Assembly (NCBI GenBank): GCA_946122785.1
Contig: CAMGYJ010000002.1
Span: 60,041,703 to 60,105,702, forward strand
DNA: 64,000 nucleotides
Reading direction: 5' to 3'
From: Linum tenue
Taxonomy: Eukaryota; Streptophyta; Magnoliopsida; Malpighiales; Linaceae
A program made the position numbers and the translations under genes. Numbering within the stretch: position 1 is the stretch's first letter; the number at the start of each line of letters is the position of its first letter. Shown here in pieces: positions 21,353 through 31,798 of this stretch. Below the pieces are notes generated by a model that was given only the letters and a program-made list of their open reading frames with translations, was not told the DNA's origin and made no database searches.

Positions 21353-24300
21353 ATGGCGACCTACCAAGAAGATTCCTCTTCTGCAACACGAGCTGCAACA
21401 ACTGAAGGTCCTCAGCCACAACGTCAGGCAGTCGACCCATATTACGTCAATCCAAATGAGAACCTGTCTCAAGGTATAATCTCTGTTAAACTTGATGGGA
21501 CAAACTATCATGTCTGGAGTAGATCAATGCGCATAGCGCTTAAAACCAAGAAGAAACTTGGGTTTGTGAATGGAACCTTACCTATGCCTCAGCCAACAGA
21601 TCCAGATTATGAAATCTGGGATCAGAGTAACACCAACGTGATGGGTTGGATCTTGAACTCCTTAGCAGATCCTATTGCTGAAGCAGTCATGGATAATGAG
21701 ACTGCGTTGGATCTTTGGAAAGATTTACAGGAAAGGTATGGAGAAGCTGACTCAGTCAGACTGGCTCATGTAAGAGGAATGATAGCCTCCTGCAAACAAC
21801 ACAACAGCTCTGTCACAGAATACTACAACAGACTAGGTGTTCTGTGGGCAGAATTTATGTCATTTAAGTCGATCCCTGCTTGTGAATGTGCAAATACACC
21901 ACATACTATGAACTGTGTTACATATGCTGCAGTTAAGGGTTCACAAGAACAAGATCATACCATTGATTTTATCATAGGTTTGAATGATAATTTTGAAATG
22001 ACTAAGAATCAGTTGCTTATGATGGATCCTGCACCAAACCTTAAGTCAGCATACAAGTATGCACTGAAGTTGGAAAGACAGATGACTAAGCAACCTGCAA
22101 AGGAAGCAACTGGTGTGGACTCAGTGGCACTAGCTGCTGCCAACCAAGCAAAGGGACGAGAACAAAGGAATGACTATCCTAGGAATGACTACCCTAGAGG
22201 AGGAGGAAGACCAAACTACCAACAAGGGAATTACTCAAACAACAATCAGAGAGGAGGTGCAGAAGGAAATGGAACAGGACAACAGAATTTGTTTTGCAAC
22301 TATTGCAAGAAAAACAATCACATGATAGCAGATTGCTGGAGACTAAAAAGAAAGAGGGGAGAACCTGCAGGTCCAAATTTTGCAGCAGCAGCAACTTCAA
22401 GTGGAGGACAAGACCAAGGCAACACAGGATATGCTGGAAGTGGTGATCAGGACAGCAAAAACCACAACACTACCACACTTCAGCTAACTCCTGAAGACTG
22501 CAACAGACTGATGATGCTGCTACAACAAAATGCAGGAACCCCTACACAGAATCAACCTAACATACAACCTCAGGCACACTCTGTGTCTAGGTTCATCAAT
22601 CACATGCCAGACAATGCAGGTAGATACACTCTTTCCACATTTACTGGTTACAAACAGAATGAACTATTGAATAATTGGATCATAGATACTGGTGCATCTG
22701 ATCACATGTGCTGCACCCTTACCTCTTTCACAACTTACCAGCCAGTAGAGAACATTTTTGTCACCTTACCAACCAGTTCTCGAGTCAAGGTAGAGCACAT
22801 AGGGACTGTCAGAATCAACCACAACCTCACCCTAAGCAATGTATTACATGTTCCCAGTTTTACATTTAATCTCATTTCTGTCAGTTCCCTGACCAAATCC
22901 CTTCCTATCACCCTAAACTTTCAATCTGACTTCTGTGTTGTTCAGGACCTTCATACACAGAAGAAGATTGGTTTTGCAAGAGAGCTTAGAGGACTTTACC
23001 AACTCCAAACCAATGACATCAATCAAACAAATTCCAGCCTAGTAGCAGCAGTGAGCAGACCTGAGAGTGAAGACATGCATTTGTGGCATGCTAGATTAGG
23101 ACACATTTCTAATTCTAGAACTGAACTCTTTCAGAAATGTAATCCTGAGATTCCCCTGAGTACTCTTAGCCACTGTGAAACTTGTCATTATGCAAGACAG
23201 AAGAAACTTCCTTTTTCTCCTAGCCTAAACAGTTGTAAAGAACCATTTGAGCTCATCCATTGTGACATTTGGGGGCCACTTGCTACCACTTCTTATGATG
23301 GTTTTTCTTATTTCCTAACCATTGTAGACGATTTCTCAAGGGCTGTTTGGGTCTACCTTATGAAAAACAAATCAGAAGCCAGACCTATTCTACAACAATT
23401 TTGCACCATGACCCTAAAACAGTTTGACAAACCAATCAAAACCATCAGAACAGATCAGGGACAAGAGTTCCATATGGCAGACTATTATAGAACCCATGGC
23501 ATCACTCACCAAATGTCTTGTGTTGAAAGACAACAACAAAATGGACGAGTTGAAAGGAAACATCAAGATATTTTAAACATAGCTCGTGCTCTTAAGTTCC
23601 AATCACATGTTCCTTTAACCTTCTGGAGTGACTGTGTTCTTTATGCAGTTCACATCCTAAACAGACTCCCTACACCTATCCTAGCCAATAAAACTCCATT
23701 TGAAAAACTGTACAACAGACCACCAGACTATTCTCCACTTAAAGTTTTTGGATCCCTATGCTATGCTGCTACTTTGGAGAGTGGCAGAACCAAATTCCAA
23801 CCACGAGCTCGCAAAGGAATGTTCATTGGCATTCTGCCAGGAATCAAAGGGTATAAGATCTATGATCTAACCACCAAGCGAGTGTTTGCTTCCAGGGATG
23901 TTGTTTTCCATGAAACAATATTTCCTTTTTCAACCAATCAAAGTCCTATTCAACCAGCAACCTCAAACCACATTTCTCCTTCAGCCACTTCACCCCTTTT
24001 CCCAGAAACCATTAACCATTCCCCAGCACAAGATCATTTGCATTCAGGTCTAAGTCCAATTATTCATGATGTTAATTCTGTTCCAGTATCACCTGGTTTT
24101 ATCCACTTTGACACACTGGATGCATATGATTCTGAGTCCATTGATGAAGTGGAAGCTGAAGGAGAAGGGGGAGTAACACAGGAAGAAGATCCACAGTCTT
24201 CTTCTCCTTCACCTCCACCTCCTCAACCTGTAAGAAGAACAGACAGAACCATCAAACCCCCAGTGTGGCATGGGGACTACTTTGTTGGCAATTCACAGAG

Positions 24301-26083
24301 CAAGTATCCTATATCATCCTACATGGATTTTTCACAACTCAGTCAGACTCACAAACATCATTCTCTAGCAGTCACTAATCTTCAAGATCCACAGACTTTT
24401 CAAGAAGCCATGTTAGAGGAATGGTGGAGAGAAGCAGTAAAGGAAGAGCTGAAGGCCTTGATAGCCAACCATACTTGGGACATAGTGGACTGTCCTGTAG
24501 GGAAGAAATTGATTGGGAACAAGTGGATTTTCAAAACAAAATTATTGGCAGATGGATCAATAGAAAGATTCAAGGCAAGACTTGTAGCACAGGGATTTAC
24601 ACAAATTCCAGGAGTAGATTTCCTAGACACATTCTCCCCAGTTGTGAAAATCAACACCATCAAGATATTGATGGCTGTTGCAGCAGTGAAATACTGGCAC
24701 CTAAGTCAGATGGACATCAGCAATGCTTTCTTAAATGGAGATCTTGAGGAAGAAGTGTACATGAAAGTACCACTTGGCATTGAAGGAATGGAAGGAAAGG
24801 CTTGCAGATTAAGGAAATCTCTATATGGTCTTAAACAGGCGAGTAGACAATGGTATGCCAAGTTGACAGAAGCATTGATCAGTTTTGGTTTTGTTCAATC
24901 TCAATCAGACTACTCCCTCTTCACAAAAAGGAATGGAAGAGGCATTGCAGTAATATTGGTGTATGTGGATGATTTGATATTCTCTGGAGACAATGAAGAA
25001 CTCATTCAGGAAGCCAAAGATTTCTTATCACAGAAGTTCAAAGTAAGAGATCTGGGCAAATTAAAATACTTCCTGGGTCTGGAAGTAGCTAGAAGCAGCA
25101 GTGGGATTACAATCAGTCAGAGGAAATACTGTTTGGACTTGCTAAAAGACACAGGTTTCCTTGATGCCAAACCATGTAGAACACCATCAGACATGAAGAC
25201 AAGACTGTCAAGATACGATGAAGAACCCAATGAAGATCCACATCACTACAAATCCCTAATTGGAAGATTGGGATATCTAACAACAACAAGGCCTGACATA
25301 GCTTTTGCTGTACAGCAGCTATGTCAGTTCCAAGCTCAACCAAAGACTTCACATATCAAGGCAGCACACAGAATTCTAAGGTATCTTAAAAACTCCCCAG
25401 GCCAAGGACTGTTCTTCGCATCAAACACAGATTTCTCATTAACAGGATACAGCGACTCAGACTGGGGGGCTTGCCCTGACACAAGGAGATCGATTACTGG
25501 GTACTGTACGTTTTTGGGGAGTTCATTGATCACTTGGAAAGCGAAAAAGCAAGCAATTGTTTCCAAGTCATCGTCAGAAGCAGAATACAGGGCATTATCG
25601 CAGATGTCTTGCGAGATTCAATGGATTACACAGATACTGAGTGATTTCAAAGTGGAGTACAAAGGGCCAGCATTGGCATATTGCGACAACAAATCAGCAA
25701 TTCACATGGCAGAGAACCCAGTGTTTCACGAAAGGACGAAACACATTGAAATCGACTGCCATTTCATAAGAGAGAAGGTGAAAACAGGGTTAATTGATTT
25801 GAAGTATGTGTGTACTGACCGGAACTTGGCAGATATCTTCACGAAGGGTCTCAGTGCACATCGATTCAAGTGGATAGTGTTCAAGCTGGGAGTATATGAT
25901 ATATACTCGCCAGCTTGTGGGGGGCTGTCGAACTCCATGGACAAAGCACAAGAAGGAGAAGATGAAGAAGAGCTCGAGGCCCCTGTAGCAGCAACGGTCA
26001 CATTGAAGAAAAGGGAAAGAGGCGCGTTGCTGAAAGAAGTGAAGAAGAAGGAGCAAAACGACTTCGTACAGAGTAGTAAATAG
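21353..26083 (+). CDS. Copia gag-pol polyprotein
   Basis: A single 1576-aa frame from an ATG 50 bp after the primer site. Residues about 30-260 are the copia gag region (VKLDGTNYHVWSRSMRIAL). A zinc knuckle of the CX2CX4HX4C type starts near residue 313. The aspartic protease motif WIIDTGASDHM is near 442. The integrase has its HHCC zinc site from about 573 (HLWHARLGH, then HCETC) and DDE residues in HCDIWGPL, RTDQGQEF and NGRVERKH. Reverse transcriptase starts near 1058 with QMDISNAFL and the catalytic YVDD near 1203. RNase H starts near 1364 (GYSDSDWGACPDTRRS) and ends with DCHFIREKV near 1470. All catalytic motifs look intact. Unusually, the frame continues through the polypurine tract and about 50 codons into the 3' LTR. 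Gag to pol stoichiometry from a single frame must rely on another mechanism; none is visible. Confidence 0.96.
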   Translation: MATYQEDSSSATRAATTEGPQPQRQAVDPYYVNPNENLSQGIISVKLDGTNYHVWSRSMRIALKTKKKLGFVNGTLPMPQPTDPDYEIWDQSNTNVMGWILNSLADPIAEAVMDNETALDLWKDLQERYGEADSVRLAHVRGMIASCKQHNSSVTEYYNRLGVLWAEFMSFKSIPACECANTPHTMNCVTYAAVKGSQEQDHTIDFIIGLNDNFEMTKNQLLMMDPAPNLKSAYKYALKLERQMTKQPAKEATGVDSVALAAANQAKGREQRNDYPRNDYPRGGGRPNYQQGNYSNNNQRGGAEGNGTGQQNLFCNYCKKNNHMIADCWRLKRKRGEPAGPNFAAAATSSGGQDQGNTGYAGSGDQDSKNHNTTTLQLTPEDCNRLMMLLQQNAGTPTQNQPNIQPQAHSVSRFINHMPDNAGRYTLSTFTGYKQNELLNNWIIDTGASDHMCCTLTSFTTYQPVENIFVTLPTSSRVKVEHIGTVRINHNLTLSNVLHVPSFTFNLISVSSLTKSLPITLNFQSDFCVVQDLHTQKKIGFARELRGLYQLQTNDINQTNSSLVAAVSRPESEDMHLWHARLGHISNSRTELFQKCNPEIPLSTLSHCETCHYARQKKLPFSPSLNSCKEPFELIHCDIWGPLATTSYDGFSYFLTIVDDFSRAVWVYLMKNKSEARPILQQFCTMTLKQFDKPIKTIRTDQGQEFHMADYYRTHGITHQMSCVERQQQNGRVERKHQDILNIARALKFQSHVPLTFWSDCVLYAVHILNRLPTPILANKTPFEKLYNRPPDYSPLKVFGSLCYAATLESGRTKFQPRARKGMFIGILPGIKGYKIYDLTTKRVFASRDVVFHETIFPFSTNQSPIQPATSNHISPSATSPLFPETINHSPAQDHLHSGLSPIIHDVNSVPVSPGFIHFDTLDAYDSESIDEVEAEGEGGVTQEEDPQSSSPSPPPPQPVRRTDRTIKPPVWHGDYFVGNSQSKYPISSYMDFSQLSQTHKHHSLAVTNLQDPQTFQEAMLEEWWREAVKEELKALIANHTWDIVDCPVGKKLIGNKWIFKTKLLADGSIERFKARLVAQGFTQIPGVDFLDTFSPVVKINTIKILMAVAAVKYWHLSQMDISNAFLNGDLEEEVYMKVPLGIEGMEGKACRLRKSLYGLKQASRQWYAKLTEALISFGFVQSQSDYSLFTKRNGRGIAVILVYVDDLIFSGDNEELIQEAKDFLSQKFKVRDLGKLKYFLGLEVARSSSGITISQRKYCLDLLKDTGFLDAKPCRTPSDMKTRLSRYDEEPNEDPHHYKSLIGRLGYLTTTRPDIAFAVQQLCQFQAQPKTSHIKAAHRILRYLKNSPGQGLFFASNTDFSLTGYSDSDWGACPDTRRSITGYCTFLGSSLITWKAKKQAIVSKSSSEAEYRALSQMSCEIQWITQILSDFKVEYKGPALAYCDNKSAIHMAENPVFHERTKHIEIDCHFIREKVKTGLIDLKYVCTDRNLADIFTKGLSAHRFKWIVFKLGVYDIYSPACGGLSNSMDKAQEGEDEEELEAPVAATVTLKKRERGALLKEVKKKEQNDFVQSSK
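25914..25925 (+). other. Polypurine tract of the copia element
   Basis: A G-rich run (GTGGGGGGC) sits immediately before the 3' LTR at 25926. This is the expected priming site for plus-strand synthesis. Confidence 0.8.
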
Positions 26084-26276
26084 TATTATTTATTATTAGT
26101 TCTTTTAGTTTAGTTGTCCATTCTCCAGCTGCCACTTGTCTCGTTTTAGATGGACAAGGTAGTTAGAATCTGTTTGTCCTGTAGCTCTTATTCCTCTGTA
26201 CATATACCAGCAGTTTTGCTGCACAAATCAGTAAGAAAATCATTCCACAAATCGTCACTACTTTCAATTATTCTCA
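25926..26276 (+). repeat. 3' LTR of the intact copia element
   Basis: It appears identical to the LTR at 20940-21290. It contains the last codons and the stop of the gag-pol frame, and is followed by the target duplicate CAGAG. Confidence 0.95.
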
Positions 26277-26488
26277 CAGAGACTCACTCACTGACAAGCT
26301 TGGCAGCTAGCTACCTTGTGTGCCGTTCAAGCCACAGAAGATTACTTTGCAGACAACGATCATCCACAAAATCCCCGTCGCGTCAGCACTCTACCAATCC
26401 CCACTTTCCACTTTTCTTCTTCTGCATCCCCGGGTTGAAAAAAGAACGAGGCTTCTCGTCTTCTTTTCATCATCTGCACGCCATCGCC

Positions 26489-27778
26489 ATGGGCCAAATC
26501 CTCGACAGATTCCATGGTATTTCCTTTTCTCTCCCCCACAATCTCAACTTTTCTGCTTACTTTCATTTGATTCATTCTCGCCCACGAACCTTCGCCGGTT
26601 GTGGCCAAGTTTCCCCCTTTCAGTCTGGGATTTCCCGGTTTCTGAATCTGTGCTCGTTGCAGTGGGAACCCGAGATTTTCTTTGGGTTCGTCATTGGATT
26701 TTGTGTGTGGATATGTGGGGAAATCTTAAAATTCGATCTATGGAAGGTCAATTGATTGTATGAGAATTGATAAGCTGACAACAATGGAATCGAACTGGGT
26801 TCAATGTTACTGCAGGTAAAGAGTGGAAGAAGAAGCAAGTGGAGTGTATAACAGACAGGGTTTATGATCGAATTTGTAATCAAACAGGACGGCCTACTCT
26901 CACTTTCGACGATCTGTATATTGCCGTGCTACTCGTGTTCAAGTAAAGGGATTGAATTGATCCTTACTTTGATAAACTCTCAAAGTATTCTCAACTTGTT
27001 TCACTAATTTGTTCTGCTTTTGTTTTCCAGTGACATTAACAAGTACTTGCCAGGCCCCCATTTCGATCCGCCCTCCAAAGAGCACATCCTAGATATCGTG
27101 AAGGTAGTCTGATCATCTTCTTATGTAAAAACCTCTGATTTGATTGCTACCATCAATTTAAAGTGCTACTTAGGTAAATACATAGTTGGTGTTCTGTTTG
27201 ATAGACCTAGATTCATAACCTAGAGGAACAACAAACTGCCTTTCAAGTTTAGACCAAAGAAGGTTAGCTGTGGTAGTGGAGGTGTTGTGCCTGCAATGCC
27301 AGGTTCAACACCTTCCTCGGTCTCTTGTTGCAAGGTGGATCCAATTGGGTTTGTGTAGTCGGTTTCTCGGCTACTTATTCCAGGATTGGTTCAGAGTTTA
27401 GACATTTGTCAGGATCCTTGGTCTTAAGAAACATGGTTTAGACACCTACATTTTTGTTGTCATACAAATGACATGTCTTTCTATGCTTTTTTCATCATAT
27501 AAACCCAGGAATGTGATATCAACCTTGATGGGGGGCTTGACCGTGAAGAATTTGCCAAGTTCATCCAGAAGCTAACAGCAGAGACATTTGTGGTGATCAG
27601 CCAGGGACTTCTGCTCACTTTGGTTGTGGCACCAACTCTTGCAATGGCAACCAAGCGAGCCACGGAAGGCGTTCCACATGTTGGTAAAGTGGTGCAGAAG
27701 GTTCCGAATTCGATATTCGCATCGCTGGTGACCCTTGCTGTCGTATGGATTCAACAGTCTCAGCAGGAAGCCCTGTAG
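26489..27778 (+). CDS. Single EF-hand calcium-binding membrane-associated protein
   Basis: Four exons (26489-26516, 26816-26942, 27031-27103, 27509-27778) join in frame to 165 aa. The canonical EF-hand loop DINLDGGLDREE spans residues 79-90, with Asp, Asn, Asp, Asp and the terminal Glu in place. A less conserved helix-loop region lies at about 30-50. Two hydrophobic segments, about 103-123 and 143-157, suggest membrane association. I recall a small plant family with the blocks LTFDDLYIAVLLVFNDINK and GPHFDPPSKE, annotated only as calcium-binding EF-hand proteins, so molecular function is unknown. The N terminus MGQILD has Gly2 but lacks the Ser/Thr usual at position 6 for myristoylation. The copia insertion ends 212 bp upstream and may have displaced the promoter. 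Confidence 0.9.
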
Positions 27779-28186
27779 TTAGATTTGCCCCCTGATGATG
27801 AACGATCACTAAGTTCGGTTTAGTTTCCTCTGTACTAGATGTAGCTGCAATAATTTGCTATCCTGACACGAAACTGTAATTGTAAACCTGTATAAAGGGC
27901 AATCTGCTGTTTGTTAATACTTAGCAATGCCATATCTTTCATTAGTTAACAAGAATAAACACAATTAACGAATCAATGAATCAGTCAGTCTGCACTCTGC
28001 AGTACATCATCTTCCTTAACAGCAGAAAGACTACTAAAAACAGTGAACAACAATGTGTTGTGGAACATACAATTACAGCAACTTGAAGGGTTTTTGGTCC
28101 TTAAGAAACCAACTTCAGACCCAAATTTCAATCCATTGGCCGCATAGAGAGCAAGAATCTGCGGGAGTACTGAATCACTCGATGGT
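27779..28186. other. Convergent 3' regions
   Basis: This short spacer lies between the convergent EF-hand gene and the arginine-rich gene. An AATAAA at 27954-27959 could serve as polyadenylation signal for the EF-hand gene. No gene is visible. Confidence 0.55.
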
Positions 28187-29023
28187 TCAGTGATTCCCGG
28201 CAGTGGTAGTAGCAGACGCTTCCTCCGCAATCCTACGCTTCTTCCTCGAATACTCCTCCTCGTGACGCCGTTCCTCATGATCGAAATTCCTCTTGCGGCC
28301 GCCGTAACACCCATCTTCAGACCGATCACAGTAACGCCGCCGGTCGTGATCGAAGTTCCTCTTCCGGCCACCGTAATACCCATCTTTAGACCGGCCACCG
28401 TGATACCTATCGTGATGCTCATAATCTCTCTTCCGATCGCGGTGGTACCAATCTTCCGACCGGCGCCGTCGCTGGTGGTAATCATCCGCCCCCTCAGCCC
28501 TTCTTCCCCTGATGTCCCCACCGCCTGTTACAACGCAGCTCTCCTCTTTCCTCCGCAGGGCGGCGCCTCTCCCGCTCTCTTCACTAGCAAACCCTAGAAC
28601 CCGATCGCCTTCGACTTTCTTCTTCTCCTGTAACGAAGACTCCCTCGGCTTGTCTCTCGCTCCTCCCACTGCTGCTTCCTCCGCGGAAGAGTTGTTCGGC
28701 CGCCGCAGTTTGACCTCAATATTGACCCGCCCTCCTCGATCGACATCATCATCGCACCGATTGGACTTGCTAACAACGATCTCCGCAGAGATTTCTCCCC
28801 CGTTCCGAGCGGCTTGCAGCTGACGCGGCGCCACCGCAGGAGCAGAAGACAACTCCTTATTCTCCAGATCGAACTTCTTCAGAATCTGGCCTCTTAGGGC
28901 TTCGAGCTCGTCCGGCCAGCGGGAACCGGCGACGGCAATGGCCGAGTCGATGATGTCGAACAAACCGTCTTTGGTTCTGAACAAGAGCCCATAGCTCCCC
29001 ATTGCGAAGGTAGGGAGCGCCAT
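28187..29023 (-). CDS. Arg/Gly/Tyr-rich uncharacterised plant protein
   Basis: One exon of 278 aa. I start it at the ATG at 29023 (MALPTFAMGSYGLLF) because the frame upstream has no ATG. The N-terminal 60 residues are folded-looking (RTKDGLFDIIDSAIAVAG, then RWPDELEALRGQILKKFDL). The remainder is charged and low in complexity. Near the C terminus a unit of about 20 residues is repeated: RSKDGYYGGRKRNFDH and RSEDGCYGGRKRNFDH. The protein ends in a basic KKRRIAEE stretch resembling a nuclear localisation signal. RGG- and RS-like composition suggests a nuclear RNA-associated role, but I recognise no domain. A minus-strand TATA box upstream supports the strand choice over competing plus-strand frames. 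Confidence 0.7.
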   Translation of the reverse strand: MALPTFAMGSYGLLFRTKDGLFDIIDSAIAVAGSRWPDELEALRGQILKKFDLENKELSSAPAVAPRQLQAARNGGEISAEIVVSKSNRCDDDVDRGGRVNIEVKLRRPNNSSAEEAAVGGARDKPRESSLQEKKKVEGDRVLGFASEESGRGAALRRKEESCVVTGGGDIRGRRAEGADDYHQRRRRSEDWYHRDRKRDYEHHDRYHGGRSKDGYYGGRKRNFDHDRRRYCDRSEDGCYGGRKRNFDHEERRHEEEYSRKKRRIAEEASATTTAGNH

Positions 29024-29126
29024 TGGCGAGAGTATCGGAAAGAGCGATTTAAGCAAGTAGATCGATCGGCCGGCGGCAGAGAATTGAGTGAACTGAAATT
29101 GGTTATGGTAACTCGGAGTTCGATTA

Positions 29127-29134
29127 TATTTATA
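29127..29134 (-). promoter_or_regulatory. TATA box of the arginine-rich gene
   Basis: The minus strand reads TATAAATA about 105 bp upstream of the ATG at 29023. This gives a leader of roughly 75 bp. Confidence 0.6.
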
Positions 29135-29321
29135 GGATTAATAATCGTTACCACGGCCAAACGGCATCCTTATCCTACAAGGATTTGCATTCTCGCATAA
29201 TTTACCCTAACCTAATCCTAATTGGAAAAGGATTTTTCCTATAACATTAAGGTTGCCATTGTTGTGGAAAAGGAAAAGGAAAAAAAAAAAGAGGAACAGA
29301 TTGGATTTAACGCGGCCCAAA

Positions 29322-29759
29322 CTACCCCAGAATGATGGGATCGTTGGGATCGGTGCCAATCGCCGGATTAACAACCTCCCGTGACGTGGACGCCCGCCGC
29401 CCTCCAACGCGGCCGGCGACGTTCCCCCTGAGAATCTGAACGGCGAACTTGACTTTGGTTCCCCTACTCCCGCGGTCCAGCACTTCAAACACGCAGGCGT
29501 CGCCGACGCGGATGCGGTTGTCGTCCACGAATTTGGGCCAGCCGTCCTGAATCCGCTTGAAGTACCAGTTGCCCTGGTACGTCATCCGCCACCATTTCCC
29601 GCAGCAGGCCACCGAGGCCTGCACGGCGGAGCAGGGGAGCAGGTCGGAGATTTTCTTGGGGACCACCACTGCTCTCTTCGCCCCTTCCGTGACGACGAAG
29701 TGGAAGTAAGGGTTCCCGACGATCGGCCGGATCTCCCGCCCACCGCCCTCCTCCGCCAT
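29322..29759 (-). CDS. B3 DNA-binding domain protein (short, REM/VRN1-like)
   Basis: A single exon of 145 aa starting at the ATG at 29759. Residues about 15-112 form one plant B3 domain: PYFHFVVTEGAKRAVVVPKK opens it, then W-M-Y with GNWYFKRIQDGWPKFVDDN, then IRVGDACVFEVLD and KVKFAVQILRG. B3 domains bind DNA in the major groove and occur only in plants. The layout (an aromatic YFHF opening, a W-x-F-V-x-D-N core, then GDACVFE) is that of the REM group. There is no second domain and only a short tail, so partners or regulation cannot be read from the sequence. A CT/GA-rich leader lies just upstream (29805-29825). Confidence 0.87.
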   Translation of the reverse strand: MAEEGGGREIRPIVGNPYFHFVVTEGAKRAVVVPKKISDLLPCSAVQASVACCGKWWRMTYQGNWYFKRIQDGWPKFVDDNRIRVGDACVFEVLDRGSRGTKVKFAVQILRGNVAGRVGGRRASTSREVVNPAIGTDPNDPIILG

Positions 29760-31373
29760 CCTGAAGGGTGTGGTTTTTGAGTGAGAAAAGGAAAACAGAG
29801 TGAAGAGCGAGAGAGAGAGAGAGAGCTGGGATTGGAACAAGAAGTGTGAAGCGAGATGTTAACATAGGGGAGGAAAGAAGTGACCATTGCTGTTTCCAGC
29901 AAAAGTGCCATTTCAGTTTCAGGGGTTTTTTCGGGGTAAGATTCGTTTTAGCCATTTCAGAGAAACAAACAAGTATAGCTTGCGTCTCCACTGTTTTCTC
30001 TGTCACAGTGTCACTATTGCTCAGGCTAGGCTCGTCTACACAAGTTTATGGGGGGAGAGAGGGGCCCCAACTTCAGAGCAACCATGGATGCCATTGCCAG
30101 GAAACTTCTTGGAAAGTCACCAATGGGGAAAATATATGTATTTTTGCAGAAAACTTTAGCAGTTGGTCGTTTTAACTTGAATGAATCATAATATGCAATC
30201 CGAGAACCAAGCTAAGTTCCACTAGTCTAATCAACAAAGGTGTTCTAACCACTTATATTGAAGGAAACACACATGATCACAAGATTAAAGATAAAACTGT
30301 GGTGGTGCGTCGTCTTCAAGATATGGAGATGGAGTTGTCCTCTCCTTCTCCTTCCTGTGGTTGCCAAACAAAAAAATCAAGGTATGTAAGGTTGAGTCTT
30401 TTCATAAATCAAGCCCATGTCCTCTCCTTCCTTATAGAATATGGGCTTGAAGGCTGAAATAGCATCTGGGCTTCTCTACAGAGTACAGCCCATGACGATT
30501 CTGAACCCGCCACGAGTTTGTTGACTCGTAATTAAGTCGTTGCTTCTTCTGTCATCGATCCTTCCTTCTCTCCTTCTCTAGTGTGCCGAGCCGAGCTTGG
30601 AAAATGTACAAAATATTATTGGAGGCTGTAAATTGCATAGATGAACAATTAGAGAGTCAAACCCGTAGTGTAGTGAAATGACTAAGAATGCATCAAAATA
30701 GTTACTAAAAAGAATATGATAAACCTGTGTCATCAGTTACCCAATTGTCAAACCAGTTCATATGTGAGTATGGTTGGGTTTTTTTTTTTCTTCCATAAAT
30801 ATTTCCCTTCGTTTGATGATTTGTTTGGTCATTCAATGAAGTCATTGAAGTGTCTTTCATAAATCAAATTGAACTCTGAAATTAATTGATTCAATTCACT
30901 ATTACAAGTCAAAAATAAATAAAAAAACCAAAAATAAATTGCTATATATATTAAGTAAAGTAATAACTTAAGGAGACGAGTCTATTTCTTTCGTTGAATT
31001 TGTTGATTAAATCGTCTCCAGAGATTTTTATTTCATGCTCAATGACAGTGATCTACTAATCAACATCTACTTACTGATCATTGATCTTGATATTCATGAT
31101 TGTTACATATGATATATTATTCAGCAATTTAAGATGCAGGCTTTAACAATTAAAATGAAGTATCATTCTAAGAAAATAACAAATAAACTTTTTTTTCATT
31201 AAATCAAACTTCGGGTTGGAGTTTAGAAAATCGGTGCCTGGGGTTTATCCATTAGAGGTTAGGGTATAGTATCATACCCCAAACTCGATTTAATTCATGG
31301 CTAGATAGAGATATCTCACTAGTAGTACCTGGCGTATAGTATATGGCTGACGTACGCCAGTCTGGTGCCTTCT
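29760..31373. other. Intergenic spacer
   Basis: The B3 gene leader and promoter occupy the first few hundred bases. Beyond about 30200 the sequence is AT-rich with no recognisable gene or transposon. Confidence 0.45.
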
Positions 31374-31793
31374 ACGGTACCCCGGGTGAAATCCGGGGTA
31401 CCGCATACCTTGAGTATGAAAACGCTATCTAGACCTCGAATTAGCAGGATTTGTGGGCATGATATTATACCCTTACCCTTAATGAGTGAACCCTATGTCT
31501 TAATTATCTAAATCATAAACTATAAACCCTAAGATGGTGCATTGATTTTTTTGCCTAGCTATATTTGGACGAATCATAACCGTCGATTATTGTTTCTAAT
31601 TAAATTGATCTTGGGTATAAGATTTAGAGAATTAAGACCTAGATTTTGATCTTTAAGGGTTAGAGTATAGTATCATGTCTGAAAGATTAGTCAATTCAAG
31701 TTCTGGATAGTTTAGTCAATTCAAGTTCTGGATAGCGTTTTCATACTCAAGGTATGCGGTACCCCAGATTTCACCCTGGGTGCCGTAGAACTC
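31374..31793. repeat. Fold-back element, copy 1
   Basis: Inverted arms at about 31374-31446 and 31717-31793 share, in opposite orientation, CCTTGAGTATGAAAACGCTA and GTACCGCATACC. The arms flank about 270 bp. A diverged relative lies at 32240-32626. Confidence 0.7.
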
Positions 31794-31798
31794 GGTAT

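Larger units (their letters stand above)
20940..26276 (+). mobile_element. Structurally intact Ty1/copia LTR retrotransposon
   Basis: The 5.3-kb element has two 351-bp LTRs that appear identical by eye. It has a perfect 5-bp target duplication CAGAG (20935-20939 and 26277-26281), a tRNA-iMet type primer site, a polypurine tract and one uninterrupted gag-pol frame. The domain order gag, protease, integrase, reverse transcriptase, RNase H defines Ty1/copia. Identical LTRs mean recent insertion. The 3' LTR ends 212 bp upstream of the EF-hand gene start codon. Confidence 0.96.

Noticed and set aside
28190..28823. Plus-strand open frames opposite the arginine-rich gene
   Set aside because: The minus strand has an ATG, a TATA box and internal peptide repeats; the plus-strand frames have none of these.
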